Below, in pieces: positions 34,658 to 47,496 of a DNA stretch of 64,000 bases; positions within the stretch are counted from its first letter, which is position 1, and every line of letters starts with the position of its first letter. This DNA comes from Oreohelix idahoensis (Eukaryota > Mollusca > Gastropoda > Stylommatophora > Oreohelicidae): contig JAMPIV010019091.1 in the NCBI GenBank assembly GCA_024509875.1, positions 62,001 through 126,000 of the forward strand, written 5' to 3'. The notes under the pieces were generated by a model, which searched no databases, had not been told where the DNA came from, and worked only from the letters and a program-made list of their open reading frames with translations. The position numbers were made by a program, and so were the translations under genes.

Positions 34658-35857
34658 ATGGCTAACTTGGTCAAATTTAGGTCGGCTACACTGCAGGTGG
34701 GAAAAGAGCTTGGCATGGATGGTGACGCTCTGATCCGGTATGTCACGACGGAATGTGAAAAGTACACCGAGAGAGAAGCAAAGCAATTAGAAGCAGAGAG
34801 AGAGAGAAAGAAATAAGAAGCGGAGAGAGAAGCCAAGAAATTAGAAGCAGAGAGAGAAGCCAAGAAATTAGAATTAGAAGCAGAGAGAGAAGCCAAGAAA
34901 TTAGAATTAGAAGCAGAGAGAGAAGCCAAGAAATTAGAAGCTGAGAGAGAAGAAAGGAGGTTACAAGCAGAGAGAGACCATGAGCTGAAAATGAGACAGC
35001 TTGATCTTGAACTTCAGGCTGGGACTATCACCCATGGTAATAGCTCACCTCATTCTGCGAATAGCTCTTTTCAGAACACAGCAAATGGGGCCATGAACTT
35101 CCACCTAGATCCATTTGTTGAAAAGGAGGACGCAATTGAGTCGTACCTGGATAGGTATGAAAGGCTAGCCTATACATATGGACTGGAAAAGGAGAAATGG
35201 AGTTTAAAGTTATCTCAGGGATTGAGAGGTATTGCATATGATGTGTTTCTGAAACTCCCCAAAGAAGATCAGGAAAATTATGAAATACTAAAGCAAGCCT
35301 TACTGATCCGGTATGAAAAGAACTCTGAGGCATATAGGAAGAAATTTAGAACTTCTAAACCTCTACCTGGAGAAACATATAACCAGTTCTCAGCTAGGCT
35401 AGAAACGTATTTGTTGAAATGGAGTAGTTTAGGTAAGTATCAGAAAACCTACGAGGATCTGAAAGAAATGGTTATGTTAGAACAAGTGAAAGATTCCATG
35501 TCTCAAGAAATGAGGAAATTCCTTATGGAACAAGGAGCAGAGAGGCTGGAAGACATTTTGAAATGTGCAGAGAGATACCAAGCAGCTCAAGCTGAATTGG
35601 TAGGAACAAAAAGGAAGCAGGTAGAAGGATATAAGCCACCACCGCAGAATACCCATTTTGACCAGATGGATCAACCATACAGATACAAGCAAAGATTTGA
35701 TAATAAGGACAAGAACCCTCAGACTCAGGAAAATAAACCCTATAAACAGGGAGCTAAGTGGTGCAAATTTTGTAAGATGAGCAACCACAACACGGATGAA
35801 TGTGGGAGGAAAAAAACCCCTTCATCATGCTGCATGTCTACAGGTGAGGACTTCTGA
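34658..35857 (+). pseudogene. gag: TyC Gag with CCHC knuckle, one premature stop
   Basis: ATG at 34658 opens a 400-codon frame interrupted by one TAA at 34814-34816. The N-terminus is a coiled coil of coding repeats (EAEREAKKLE, ELEAEREAKKLE). The capsid region includes YLDRYERLAYTYGLEKEKW and KYQKTYEDLKEMV. A classical zinc knuckle CX2CX4HX4C (CKFCKMSNHNTDEC) sits near the end, unlike TyA, TyB and TyD. It overlaps the next frame, which is +1. Confidence 0.88.
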
Positions 35858-36821
35858 TAGGAAGGAACTGACTGTGAGTCAGAATAGCCTCCATCACCCA
35901 CCTACACAGGAGATAGTGACTGTGAATGGCAAACCAGTCACAGGAATGTATGACACAGGTTTGTCCTATGACGCAGTCGTGTGTGCATCTCTGGTGAGCC
36001 CTGAACAAATCACCACAGAAACAGTAGACATTCAAGGGCCACTAAAAGGAACATCACCCCTTACTTTACCCATAGCAAAGATTCATGTCAGTTGTCGCTA
36101 TGTGGAAGGGGAGATAAATGCAGCTGTGATAGATGATCCCTTTTACCCCCTAATGTTGGGGCGTAAATATGTTTTCTTGGGAGACCCTGTAAAACCTATG
36201 GTTATGGCAGAAACCCAGACCAGGTCTGACTCCAGAAACATAGAGAGGGACACCAACTTAAAATTTCATTCGACTGAAATGAAACGGGCTCAAGAAGCAG
36301 ACAGCACATTGAAGCCTTGTTTTGGAAAATTGTCTAAAACTCATAACGCTCCAAGGAAAGGACATTTCTATATGGAACATGGACTTTTGTACAGGAAAGC
36401 TGGCAGAGGGACGAAAAGTCATGGTCAAATTGTGGTACCATCCACCTATAGAAATAAGGTTATGGGTTGGGGGCACATAACAACTTTGAGTGAACACCTG
36501 GGTAATGGTGCCACAAAACAAAGAGTAGCCACCCAGTACTACTGGCCGGGCATTACGGAAGACATAAATCAGTATGTAAATTCCTGTCCAGAGTGCACCT
36601 ATGTAGATTCAGAAAGTCGACGGAAGAGTCTTCATCAAAAATCTACAAGCAAACCAGCAATCAGGGGTACTCCCGAGATTTGCGCGGGAGGGGAAAGGAA
36701 ACATCCCACACAGGTTCAATTGCAGTCTGAACCCCATGCGCGGGAAAAAAGGAACAAATCACGTAGCGAAAATCAAACACCTACGGATTTGCGAGGGAAA
36801 ACCACATCCAACTATCAATGA
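35796..36821 (+). pseudogene. TyC protease and integrase zinc domain
   Basis: The frame starts with an aspartic protease (VNGKPVTGMYDTGLSYDAVV; DTG, then LMLGRKYV). After a linker (QEADSTLKPCF) comes the integrase H2C2 domain (HITTLSEHLGN ... YYWPGITEDI ... SCPEC). Nothing of RT lies between protease and integrase. The integrase DDE core is absent and the remaining residues to the stop at 36821 are unmatched. Confidence 0.85.
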
Positions 36822-36841
36822 AAAGAGGGCGGTAAACTTCA

Positions 36842-37013
36842 TGGGAAACCTACCGACCCGGTTTCACCAGCAGTAAGAGCCTGGATGAAAAGCCGAACAG
36901 GAAGGAGAGAGATAGTAAAGGATGAATATATTCTTGGAAAACAGAATGTGGGCGCAGATTTTCTTAGTCGTCATCCCACAGAGCTTGAGGAGGATAGAAG
37001 GAAGGAAAACTAA
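36842..37013 (+). pseudogene. TyC RNase H C-terminal remnant
   Basis: In another frame the plus strand reads DEYILGKQNVGADFLSRHP and ends at TAA 37011-37013. This is the usual RNase H end (NV.AD.LSR). It lies 3' of the integrase zinc domain and about 80 bp before the 3' LTR. It is the evidence that RNase H followed integrase in this element too. Confidence 0.75.
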
Positions 37014-37093
37014 CCTCGGAATGGTCATTTTGCAATTGTCTTGTACCCAATAGTTAAGCTAGATATCATCCAGCTTAAAATATGGGGGAGCTA

Positions 37094-39404
37094 TGTCGCA
37101 AAATTGGTTTCAAGTCATTGCAAACGTTTTCAGTTAGATTTATAAACCCATCTACGATCGAGTGACCGCTTTCAAAATGGCGGCGTATCAGCGAAATGTG
37201 TATCGGACAGAGGAAATCGCCAACGATAAATAAAAACAGAAGGGAATCCGTATGAAAAGGATTTTACATTTCAGTACAGGGAAGGATGGTGTATAACTGC
37301 ATATAAGATGGAACGGTAGGAAGTTCTCATTTACGGAGATATATGCGTATTTCGGCTGCCCACAGTTACGCTAAAAGCATGTAAACCCACTTCTGTTCTA
37401 AATATTAAAATCAACAAATAACAGTTTGGGAAATTACATGGATAGGAAGATAGAGTTTTATCAGCTGTATAAAACTAGATAAGATGGAACTATATGGATA
37501 TTATATATGCCGAGAATGATAAAGGCAAAATTTCAGTCGACGCACAGTTCGGCCGAAATCACTGTTCGGGAAGGATTTTTCAGGCTTAGGTTTAAGCTGT
37601 GACGTCGGTACTCTCTGATACGTCCGCGCTATACGTATTTAAAGCGTATCGGTAAAACTGGAGGGATATACAACGAAGAGGGTTCAGACAGACTGGAGGC
37701 AGAGTTTCGCCACTACCCATGAATTGTGAGCGGATCGCCAGAAACATTTTTAAGTCCAGTATCTGAAGTCTGAGGGTAAGCGAAATTATGATAACTACCG
37801 TGTATTATAATTGTTATTTCAGGTTCATCTAGAATTCACAAAATATGCCTGTATAATAATCATTGATATAATGTATTGTATTTTTAATATGATCTAAACA
37901 TGTGCATTGTGGATGAGATGATTGTTGCTTGTACAAAAATTAATCACAAATAGCCCCACAGCCTAATGAAGATTATTTATCATATTGCTTTATCGCTTAC
38001 GAAGATAAAGGCAGTCCCATGGCAGAGATTGTCATAGGGAAATGAAGTGTTAGAAACTTCTTCGTGGAAGATCCCAGTTTACGAGGTTAAGGTGACTAGG
38101 CCCCTTCCTCGCTGCCTTTGCCTTCCCTAGTTCGAGCGCACAACTTTGTACCCATTTACAGCTGGTAAAATGGAGTGGTCCACAGCCAGGTTTCAATTCC
38201 AAAACTATGTAATTGTACTACCGAAGAAAGCAACTTGATCATGTGGTCACTCACTTTATTTATTTTATGTATTAATTTTGGGTAGTTGCTAAAATAGCAT
38301 CAGTATTTGAATTTGTACTTGATATGATTTAGAAGGATCAAGTTATAGATCAGAAAAGGATGTATAGGAGCAGGGGAAACCAGATGATGTTTATTACTGA
38401 TATGTTAATATTAATTCTGTATCATTGAAATGATGTTACTTGCTATGACTGTATAACTTTGACACCTGATGACTGACTTGTCTGACTTATGTGCTAGTCA
38501 GTTACACTTAATTGACATGTTAATATTAATGCTATATCACTGAAATGATGTCCTTGCTTACTATGATTGTATAACGGTGACATCTGATGACTGACTGGTC
38601 TGACATCTGTGCTAGTCAGCTACAAGTCTAGCCAGATACTAGCCAAGGCTGATATGTTGCAGGTTCCATGAAATAACTCAAACCAGACTGTCCAGTATCA
38701 GAAGCCGGTGCAGTTCATCCGAGGCAATCCCACAAAAGTGCAGGACCCCAAAGAGTGAACTTCAACTGGTCATTGGCATCCCTACTGTTGGGCCTACCAA
38801 GTCTGATATCAGCAAAGGACAGTTCCAGCAGTATCAAGTTGGAAAGATAAGTGTCCTGTTTGACACTGACCACCTATACATGTGAAACAGCCAATAGTTG
38901 AAAACAATAAGTAACCATACATAAACTCAGTCAACTGATGACAGTTATCCTTAAATTCAAAGGACTAATAACAGTGATTTCAGTAACTTTCTTATTTAAG
39001 ATCTTGAAGTCTAAACAGACAATAATAGTAATTGTGTGAATATTTTTATATATATATGTGTATACTCTTTTTCCAACTAGTAGAAATAGAATAATAGTGC
39101 AATTATTAAACTATTTTAACTGTACCTGAGGATTTATTCACTTCTTCCATTTTGTGGGTTCAGTGAATGTACATTTTACTTATCCTCTAGCATATAAGTA
39201 ATCATAAGATAGTCACAGGGAGGAGACACCTTAAATCCTGGTACTACTTCTTACCAACTGGGCCAGGGTTTTCACAGTCTGACTATTGTTATGATAACAA
39301 TACACCAGTGCTTATTTCTAAGACTGTGGTATTACTTGTAAGGTCAGAACTCTTTACTGGCATACTCTTACATAATAAATAAATTTAAATAACCTCCCGC
39401 TACA
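37094..39404 (+). repeat. TyC 3' LTR (2311 bp)
   Basis: The uninterrupted LTR; it serves as the empty-site reference for the LINE in the 5' LTR. Confidence 0.94.
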
Positions 39405-39409
39405 ATGGG

Positions 39410-41101
39410 TCTGTAGCTGTTGGGGTCCATTCGGTCTTTGTCCTTTTTGAGGATTGGAACTAGTACTGCTTCTTTCCAGGCTTGTGGTACAATTCCACGC
39501 TTCCAGCTATAGTTCATAATCTTGAGGACTTTCTTGGCATTAGGCCCTAGCTCTTTAAGCATGTCATTTGTTACCCTGTCTTTTCCAGGTGACTTTCTTT
39601 GTTTAAGGGATACAATGGATGCCTCTAGCTCTCTCATGGTGAGGTTTGCTGTCATGTGCTCTTCTGGAACAGTTGGTATATTTTGGAAAATTTCTTGCTC
39701 TTTGGTAATTTCCTGTTTTCTGTCCGGTGGAACATTTATCTGGCTCTCAAGTGAGAATTTTTGAGCAAAAACATTAGCTGCTTCTTTCTTTGTGAGTATT
39801 TTCTCATTTTGTTGTATGGCTATTTCCTTATTTTTACATTCCTCATCATTTAAGGCTTTGGCAAGCCTCCATAATTTTCTTCCATCTTTGTCGAGGTTAA
39901 GACTTTCTGTTGTTTTGATCCAACTATTTTTGGCTGAACAGTTTAACGTTTTCCTGTATTTTGCAGAGATAGCTTTGTAAGCGATGTTTGCCTCAACTGT
40001 TTTGTCCTTTTCTGCTACATGTCTGGCCTCTGTTACCTGTTCTTCCAGTTCTTTGAGTTCTTCTGTCCAGTACGGCTTATAATCTTTTCTCGCCCCTCAT
40101 GGTATTGATTCTAGGGCAGCTTTCAGAACTGCTTTATTAGATCTGTCAGCTATTTCTCCAATTCTTTTGTTTTGGGTGTTTATGGAACCACAGTATTCAT
40201 CTGTCAGTGCTGAGAACTTGTTCCAGTTGGCATTTTTGTAGTTCCAGCGGGTTAATGGTTTATGGAAGTGGAGTATATGTTCCATATTGATCATTAGTTT
40301 GATCGGTTTGTGGTCACTGCCTGCCAATTGGTTGAGCACAATGCGTTCAATCTTATGGTTGATGTCTCCTGTTGAGAAGGCAAGGTCGGGTGTCGAGGTC
40401 GATTGCCATCTTCTTGAGTAGAAGCTGGGTGTATCATCTGCTCTATTGATGAGTTGTAGATTTGAGTCAATCTCCCAGTCCTCAACCTCAATGCCACGGG
40501 TATCAGCCTCTGTGTAACCCCACCTTTCTGAATGGCTGTTGAAATCACCAACAACCAGGCAGTTGGTGTGCCTAATCTCCATTGTGGCTAGTGAAAGATC
40601 TCTATCTGGGGGAGCATATAGGTTGTACACTCTAACGGTCTGGTCATCTATAGTGATATCAGCTCCTATAATTTCCGCCTGACCGTTTGTAGCAACAGAA
40701 AGCTCTCTGCTAGGCAAGGAGTTTCTGATTAACATGAGTACTCCTCCCTTGTGTCCCTCTCTATCAAGCCGGAGGGTTTTGTATCCTCTTACAGAAAATC
40801 TGTGGTTTGTGTTTAGGTGTGTTTCCTGAATGCAGGCTATGTCAATTTGCTCATCATGTAGTTTTTTAGTGAGCGGTAGTTTCTTCTTTAGGACACCTTC
40901 TGCATTCCATTGGAGTATATTTAGTGTTCTTTCCTGGGTGTTTTGGCCAGTCGCATTTGCCCTAATATTCCGCGCTCTGGCTGCACGATGCGGAGATAGG
41001 TGACCACCAGTAGCTTTGGTTGGACCCCTTCGAGGCAGGGGGTCCGGCACTCTTCCCACCTGGCGGGACTCCTTGGGTCGAGCACCATCTCGTTGAGTCA
41101 T
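39410..41101 (-). pseudogene. L-host endonuclease and N-terminal RT
   Basis: The minus-strand frame has AP-endonuclease motifs: LNILQWNAEG, QETHLNTNH, GDFNSHSERWGY and GSDHKPI. A TGA interrupts it at about 40095-40097, after AALESIP. The same frame then continues through KDYKPYWTEEL to the RT entry KSPGKDRVTNDMLKEL and SYRP, where TyC cuts it. Its first codons as displayed (up to 41119) come from the TyD LTR and are not native. Confidence 0.88.
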
Positions 41102-42169
41102 TGTTGGTGTCGTTTTCATAGTGATGAATAGAAAACGCGAATGGTTACAATGGAATAAATGTCAACAATGTCTTTCAAACGAAAAACCAACAATGTATCT
41201 TGAATTGTGTGAACTGGTCAAGTATTGGCATCACACGAGTCGTTGATAACTTTACATAGATTTTATTCACCAGGACACGAAGTGGACAAGACGGACATCG
41301 TCACAGGCGCAAAGATCACACGACAACATATTAATTATTGCTGCTAAAGTTCCTGAAGATTCTCTTCTAGTAAAGACCTCTGTCCATAGACTAAGGATTA
41401 CAAAACTGTTACCGTATAATATCCTTCTCAGTCACGACCGTTGACCTTCTTTCAAGGACGTCTATCATGGTAACGTATACATACTCTGGGGTGAAATCTT
41501 CCATATTACATTTGTTAAAATTCCCAGACGTTCTTCATACATAGCGTTGTACATCATATAATTTTCACACAAAGTCATATACGATAATCCTAACAGTAAA
41601 GGCTTTCAGTTGGCTAACCTCTCTTTACATCCAAGCCACGACTTTGGCATTGAAGCATGTACGGCATATAAAACATGTGCGTAAGATAAACAATATAACT
41701 TCTTCTACTCGTAGGAATTCTCCGTCTACGATCCAAATCTTAAAGGCGAGCGACTCTGTAGATCCATTCTAGGAACATCTTAATTCCCGCTAGACTAGTA
41801 TTAGAGCGGCCTTTTTTCATACAGCATTAAAATAAGAAGTGGGACGATAACTCACGTGACATTCCTGATATTGGTTTCGACCTGAAGACCAATACAGATC
41901 ACTAGAATAAATGGCTTCCTTAAAAATGCCATTGAATACGAAATATAAAATTACTATCATGGACCCAAGACAGTTCCATGTTTCCACTTCAAAACATGAC
42001 GTCACAAACTACTCAACTAGGTTACACGTGCGTCCAAAGCAACACTCACTGCTTTGTGCACGTCAGTGCGCGAATCATTCGACCGCACAAATAATATAAC
42101 TACATAAAACTGGTGCGTACATTTGGCAGGACCGAAGACTACCCCCTTAGGTAATAAATGTACGTAACA
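41102..42169 (-). repeat. TyD 3' LTR (1068 bp)
   Basis: Pair of 54301-55365; the TSD GTCAT is on its outer side. Confidence 0.95.
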
Positions 42170-42506
42170 GCTCCCTTATTACCTCCCCTTAAAAAAATTA
42201 ATCCCATTAATTTTTTTCGAACTAATTACTCGAGAGAGGCGAGTCAAAACTACAACAAGATTTATGACATGCATAAAATTATCATATTAAGAAAAGAATA
42301 TTGACTTGAAATTAATATAACTAAATTACAGTATGCATTAAAGCACACATCCACCATCGACCTACTTTGGAACGATGTAATATTCGAAGTAAAAGAAGTT
42401 GAAAAAATGAAAATGAAAATGAAAAATCAACAAAAAAGATGATAATAAAATTCAACTAAGTTTTCAACAAAATTTGAAACATATGATTTCAAAAATGAAA
42501 ATGAAC
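42170..42506 (-). other. TyD 3' untranslated region, distal part
   Basis: AT-rich, no gene. It contains the polypurine tract against the 3' LTR and, at 42507-42518, the left copy of the L-young TSD. Confidence 0.8.
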
Positions 42507-42518
42507 AGCAACACTGAT

Positions 42519-45500
42519 TCTTCTTCTTCTTCTTGCGATCGCATCTTTGATGATTACACCGTCAGACGAGTTCTCATGATGAATTCGACTGTTGTTTGAA
42601 GTTCCTCTTTAACTCCATATAGCTTTGAGTTTAGTGTTGAGTCATTGGGCCAGTATATCTTTCTTAACTGGTCATACAGAGGACAGTCCTGTAGAACATG
42701 CTCAGCAGTTTGTTCGTTTAATCCACATGTGCACAGTGGTGAAGCAGACAATCGTAGCTTGTGCATGTGTTTATTCAGTTTGTTATGCCCTGTCCTGAGT
42801 CGAAAAATAGTTGTCTGTCCCTGCCGGTCGAGAGTGTGATAGTCGTCTTTGGGTTGGTTCTGTTCTCTTCTGATAGTCTGGATAGCTCTCTTTTTCTCAA
42901 AGTATGTGACTTCATTATCTTCTTGTTCACATTCTCCTCCCTTTTTTGCAAGTTTATCTGCCTTTTCATTTCCGGGTACACCACAATGAGATGGTACCCA
43001 CTGAAGTATGGTTCTCTTTTTGGCAGCTACCTTGTTTAGTTCATTTCTCAGATGCGGGAGTTTACCACCCTTGAGAGCTTGCAGGACAGACAGTGCATCT
43101 GTGAGGATGACCACCTGGTGGCAGTCAGAGTTGGTGTTATAAATCATATTTGCAGCTTGCTCTAGAGCTTGAACCTCAGCTGTATAGTTGGAACAGAATT
43201 TACCAGTGGGAATGTGCCTAGTCTCATAGTGGTTGTCAGGATATGAGACAAAGATACCGGCACCTCCATTCCTAACAGCATTAGTTGCTGATCCATCTGT
43301 ATAGGCATGTATCCATGATTGATCGGGATAGCTTTCTTGGATCATACTCAATGTAGCAGTTCGTTTTTTGCAGATCATTATACTCACATCCACTTGTGAG
43401 ACCACTGACTGTTGTATTAATTTGGAGGGCACTGCTGGCCTGCTCCCATGGTACAGGGTATAGGGTGGGCTTCAGTGGTGTTGTCTTCATGGATAGGTCT
43501 TCTTGATGCTGTCTTATAAGTCTTTTCCCCCGATGCACAAAGCTGCTACGCTTTAGACGTCCCAATGCCAGATCATCTAGTCTTGCCTTCATTGGGTGCA
43601 TTGGCATACTGTTGTACTTTTCCATCTGGATCATGGTTTTTGTGTCTCTTCTATGGGACAATGTCTGTAATCCAGCAACCTTCTGCATCTCTGTTATTGG
43701 TGTAGTTTTCATGGCTCCTGTAATGAGCCTGAGAGCTTGATTTTGCACCTTGTCCAAAGACTGCAGATGTGAGTTAGCAGCTGATGACCATGCTGCTGAG
43801 CTAAACTCTAAGTGTGGTCTTATTACTCCATTATAAATCTTCTTTAGATTTCGTTCATTTGCTCCCCAGTTGGTACCTGCTAATTTTCTGAGTATGCCTA
43901 GTCGTCTTCGGGCCTTTCCTTCTGCATTTTCAATATGCTTATTCCATGTAAGCCTTTGGTCAAATGTCACCCCAAGATAGGTGGGGTAGCTTTCTTCCTT
44001 GATCACGGTTGTCCCTAGGTGTATGTTAGCTGATTTGTCCTTGGGGGCGAGGGAGAACAGTGTTGTGGAGGTTTTGTCTGTGTTTATTGTGATAAGCCAT
44101 TTCTCTGCCCATGACACTAGCATGTCTGCTGCCCGCTGCATTCTATAATTTGCTGTGGTGACATTTTCATCAGCGCACCAGAGTACTAGGTCATCTGCAT
44201 ATAAGGCAGCTTTAACTCCTGCAGGGAGATCTTTCACCAGGTCATTGATGTAAACAAGGAAGAGTGTTGGGGAAATTACTCCTCCTTGAGGTACCCCCCT
44301 GATGGAGCAACACTTTTCTGCTCTGCAGACCGTCAAGAGTGACTCTAGTTCTCCTGTTATGCAAGTATGACTGGATCCATTTCATCATGTTGCCTTGGAT
44401 TCCACTTCTCCTAAGTTTTGCAATGAGGCCATCTTTCCACACCTTGTCAAAGGCCTGCTTGAAGTCGACCCAGATCGTTAGGACCTTTTTCTTCTCCTGG
44501 AAGGCATCTTCTATTGCTTGAGACAAGTAAGTAACTTGGTCTTCTATACTGTAGCATTCTCTAAATCCAGCTTGTTCCGGCACCAGGATCTGCTCAGACT
44601 CTAAATACCATTTCAATCTGTGGTTGACTATTCGCTCCATAGTCTTCCCAACACAGCTTGTGAGACTGATTGGCCGGTAACTTGCAGCCTCGGTCTTACA
44701 TTTCCCTTTCTTTAGTATGGGTATTGTGATGGCTTCTCTCCATACTTGGGGTACCGTTCCTTTCAACCAGCTGTGGTTGAATATCTCAAGCAGTTTTGTC
44801 TTTGCTGCTGAGCTCAGATTTACTAGCATTTCGTTGCTGATTTTGTCTGGGCCGGGTGACTTTTGAAACTTAAGCTTGGAAATAGCCTTCTGTAGTTCTC
44901 CTAGTGTGATGGGTTCCCTCATTGGGGCAGGAGTATCTGTCTGTCCCATGGTTGCCAGTATTTCTTTTCTTATCTCTCTCTGATGGTCTATGTTAATGGG
45001 TAAGTTGCTTTCTGAACTGTATCTTCTAGCAAACAAGTCTGCAGCTTGTTTTCCTCTGAAAAGTTTGCCACCTTCATCCAATGTGATAGTCTGCCTTGGT
45101 GAGGAATGCTCTTCATTTAGAGACTTGACTAATCTCCAAAGTTTCCTGCCGTCTTTCTCAAGGTTCAGCGATGCCGTTTTAGTTCTCCAGCTTTTCCGCT
45201 TTTCTTCTAGCTTTGTTCTCTGAAACTCTGCTACAGCCTTTTTCCATTTGTTGTGAGTTTCAAGTGAAGGCTGAGACTCTGCGTCCTTTCTAGCCTTGTC
45301 CATAGCTTCCTGACGTTCTTGGAGTGTGCTGGACCAGTATGGTATGTAGTTACGCCGGCATCCTTTGGGAATGGTTTCTTTTGCAGCTTGTAGTATGCAT
45401 CTGTTGAAGTCTTTTACCACTTCATTAATGTCTCTGTTCTGTACCTTGAGGGTAGACAGCAGCGTGTTCACCTGATGCCTGAATAAACCCCAGTTGGCTT

Positions 45501-47484
45501 TTTTGTAGTTCCATCTTGTAATGGCTGGGCCTGTACTGAGAGTTGCACTCTGGACAGTAAGAAAGATTGGGCGATGGTCGCTTCCCCCTAGTTGGTCTCC
45601 TACTTCTCTACTAATAGATCCAGCTATATCTGGTGTGGAGAAGGCAAGATCTGGTGTTGAGGTTGTGTGCCATCCTCTGGAGTAGAAGGTAGGAGTATCT
45701 GTGGGATTATTGACTAGGATTAGGGAGTGATCATCTTGCCAAGTTTCAACCTCTTCACCTCTGTGATCCAGATGGTTATAGCCCCAGCTCTGGGAGTGGC
45801 TATTAAAGTCTCCAACTGCTATAAAGTTGGTGGCTGGTACCTGTATAGAGCTGAGACTCAGGGGTTTGTTGTTCGGACAGTAATAGTTCAGGAGTTCTAT
45901 TTCCATCTTGTCTACCTTTATCTGCAGCAGCTGATATTCTGCTCCATCCATGAAGGTTTTCCTTTCGTGTGCAGGAATGTTATTCCTTACAAGAGTAAGT
46001 ACTCCTCCTTTTCGTCTATCTTGTCTGTCGGATCTGAAGCATTGATATCCCCTTATTTTAAAGGTTTGATTTGCTTTCAAGTGAGTCTCTTGGATACAGC
46101 AAACACTGACTTGCTTCTCATACAAGATGTTTTCCAGCTCTGTCTTTTTGCTGTATCCAGCCTGCTTGCTGTTCACTCCCTCTGCATTCCAGTGCATCAT
46201 GACAAGTGGCACTCTGGGTTTCTCTTTTTCTGTTTTGTTTTGGTCAGTAGTTCTCCTCCGCCGTCTGTTGACTCCACAAGACGGTCTAGAGGGTCCTCCA
46301 GTAGCTGAGGGTGGGCTCTGTCGAGGCTCAGAGCCCGGCACTGCACCTGCCTGGTGGAGCTCCACAGGGCGAGCACCAGAACGAGATTTATTTGACGGTG
46401 TACTCTCCATAGAAAAAAAAAAGCGAGTTGCATGATACTGTGGTTTCCGGTGCGCCTTCTGGCCCAGTATCTACGACTTTAGCACCTGTTCAACGGGAGA
46501 GTGGGCTCATCCCTAATCTGTTTATGTTCCCAGTAGTAGACTATTCGCAAGCAGCCTGGGGGTGTCACTGCTCTGCGCGGACCTTGTTTACCGAGGCGGC
46601 GTCCGAGCTCGTATGGTGAAAATATGGTTGCGTTATCTTCAAAATAGCCCTGTCTTTCCCGTGGCTTTTCTGCCATCCTGCAACTTTGAGTTAGGGAGTT
46701 CTGAGCTCCAGTCTCTTTCCCAGGCATTTTATCCTGGCCTGGCACGCATACAGAGAACCCCACTTCTGGTTCTAAGTTAGCAGTTGGGGATAGGTGGGGT
46801 AGCACACTGTGCATTCCCCGTCATCCAGGGGGCTCTCCAACTATGCAGAGCTTGCACAATGCTGTGCTCTGGTTCTGGGCTCTCCCAAGGAATCCTCACG
46901 TCCTGCACAGAGCCACTTCCCGATACCCACCACCTGCCAACCCTCCATTGTAGAAATCTCCTGCATGCGGCCATCCAGTCAAGAGCCAGTATTAAGTCTG
47001 GTGCCCAAGTGATCCCCCCAAGCTCAGTGTGCAATGCTGGGTTCTCATCATGCTGCAACACAGGAGGGATTGTGATGCTCAGCCATCTCTCTCAATTCTG
47101 CACCGATAAGTGACATCGGGGACTTAACTTTGCCTCAGTACTGGGAGGCCCCGTTTCCGGGTACACCACACACAGCCAATTGAGGCAACGGTCGCCATGG
47201 GCGTGATAGACGACAAACAGTGAAGAATGAGGCAAGAAAGCATTTAACCCATGAAGTGGGGGTGGATTGGTGCAGACCAGAGCATGTACCACTCGCCGGT
47301 GGGTTCTGCATCTACACCTATAGGGTTCCACCCACTCCTCAGCCCATTTAGTCTGGCCCCTCACCCAGGACCTGTCCGGCTTGGGTGACCCTGCCAGGAG
47401 TAAAACTCCCGCCGGCATAGCTCCCGGGATCATTGAGGCGCTCAAGCTCTCCAACCACGGCAAGGTAGGCTTACATGTGGAGAG
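42519..47484 (-). mobile_element. L-young: full-length I/Nimb-like LINE inside TyD
   Basis: The perfect 12-bp TSD AGCAACACTGAT (42507-42518 and 47485-47496) bounds a 4966-bp element. Its 3' end is a (GAA)n tail right after GCGATCGCAAGAAG. The leader 46411-47484 has no ORF1/gag-like protein. Part of it (47195-47330) is conserved in L-host at 55680-55810. A third family member, 5'-truncated, lies at 56090-56467. Endonuclease, RT and RNase H together place it in the I group; the exact clade is not certain. Confidence 0.93.
42554..46410 (-). pseudogene. L-young ORF2: endonuclease, RT, RNase H
   Basis: The start is ATG 46410. Endonuclease motifs are MMHWNAEGVN, CIQETHLKANQ, GDFNSHSQSWGY and GSDHRPIF. 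RT follows: SPGPDKISNEMLVNL, ISLTSCVGKTMERIV, DFKQAFDKVWKDGL, GVPQGGVISPTLF, LYADDLVLWC. RNase H: YTDGSATNAVRNGGAGI, LTDALSVLQAL, WVPSHCGVPGNEKADKLA. The end is CTCGLNEQTAEHVLQDC and a stop at 42554. Two frame breaks are seen: a C6 run at 44294-44299 (before VPQGG) and a T6 run at 43364-43369 (before RTATLSM), each consistent with one extra base. Otherwise the frame is open for about 1285 codons. Confidence 0.92.
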
Positions 47485-47496
47485 AGCAACACTGAT

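Larger units (their letters stand above)
31264..39404 (+). mobile_element. TyC: LTR retrotransposon with very long LTRs and deleted interior
   Basis: The LTRs begin TGTCGCAAAATTGG and end CCCGCTACA, with the 5-bp TSD ATGGG (31259-31263 and 39405-39409). The 3' LTR is 2311 bp. The 5' LTR is 3123 bp because of a LINE insertion. The primer site right after the 5' LTR (TGGGGGCTCGTCTGCGGGAT, 34388) resembles the tRNA-Pro site used by gammaretroviruses, with two extra bases. The purine tract AAAATATGGGGGAG precedes the 3' LTR. Most of integrase core, RT and RNase H is missing. LTRs differ at about seven sites by eye. Confidence 0.93.

Noticed and set aside
41102..41119. Start codon for the L-host endonuclease frame
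   Set aside because: These codons belong to the TyD LTR; the native LINE continues at 55366.
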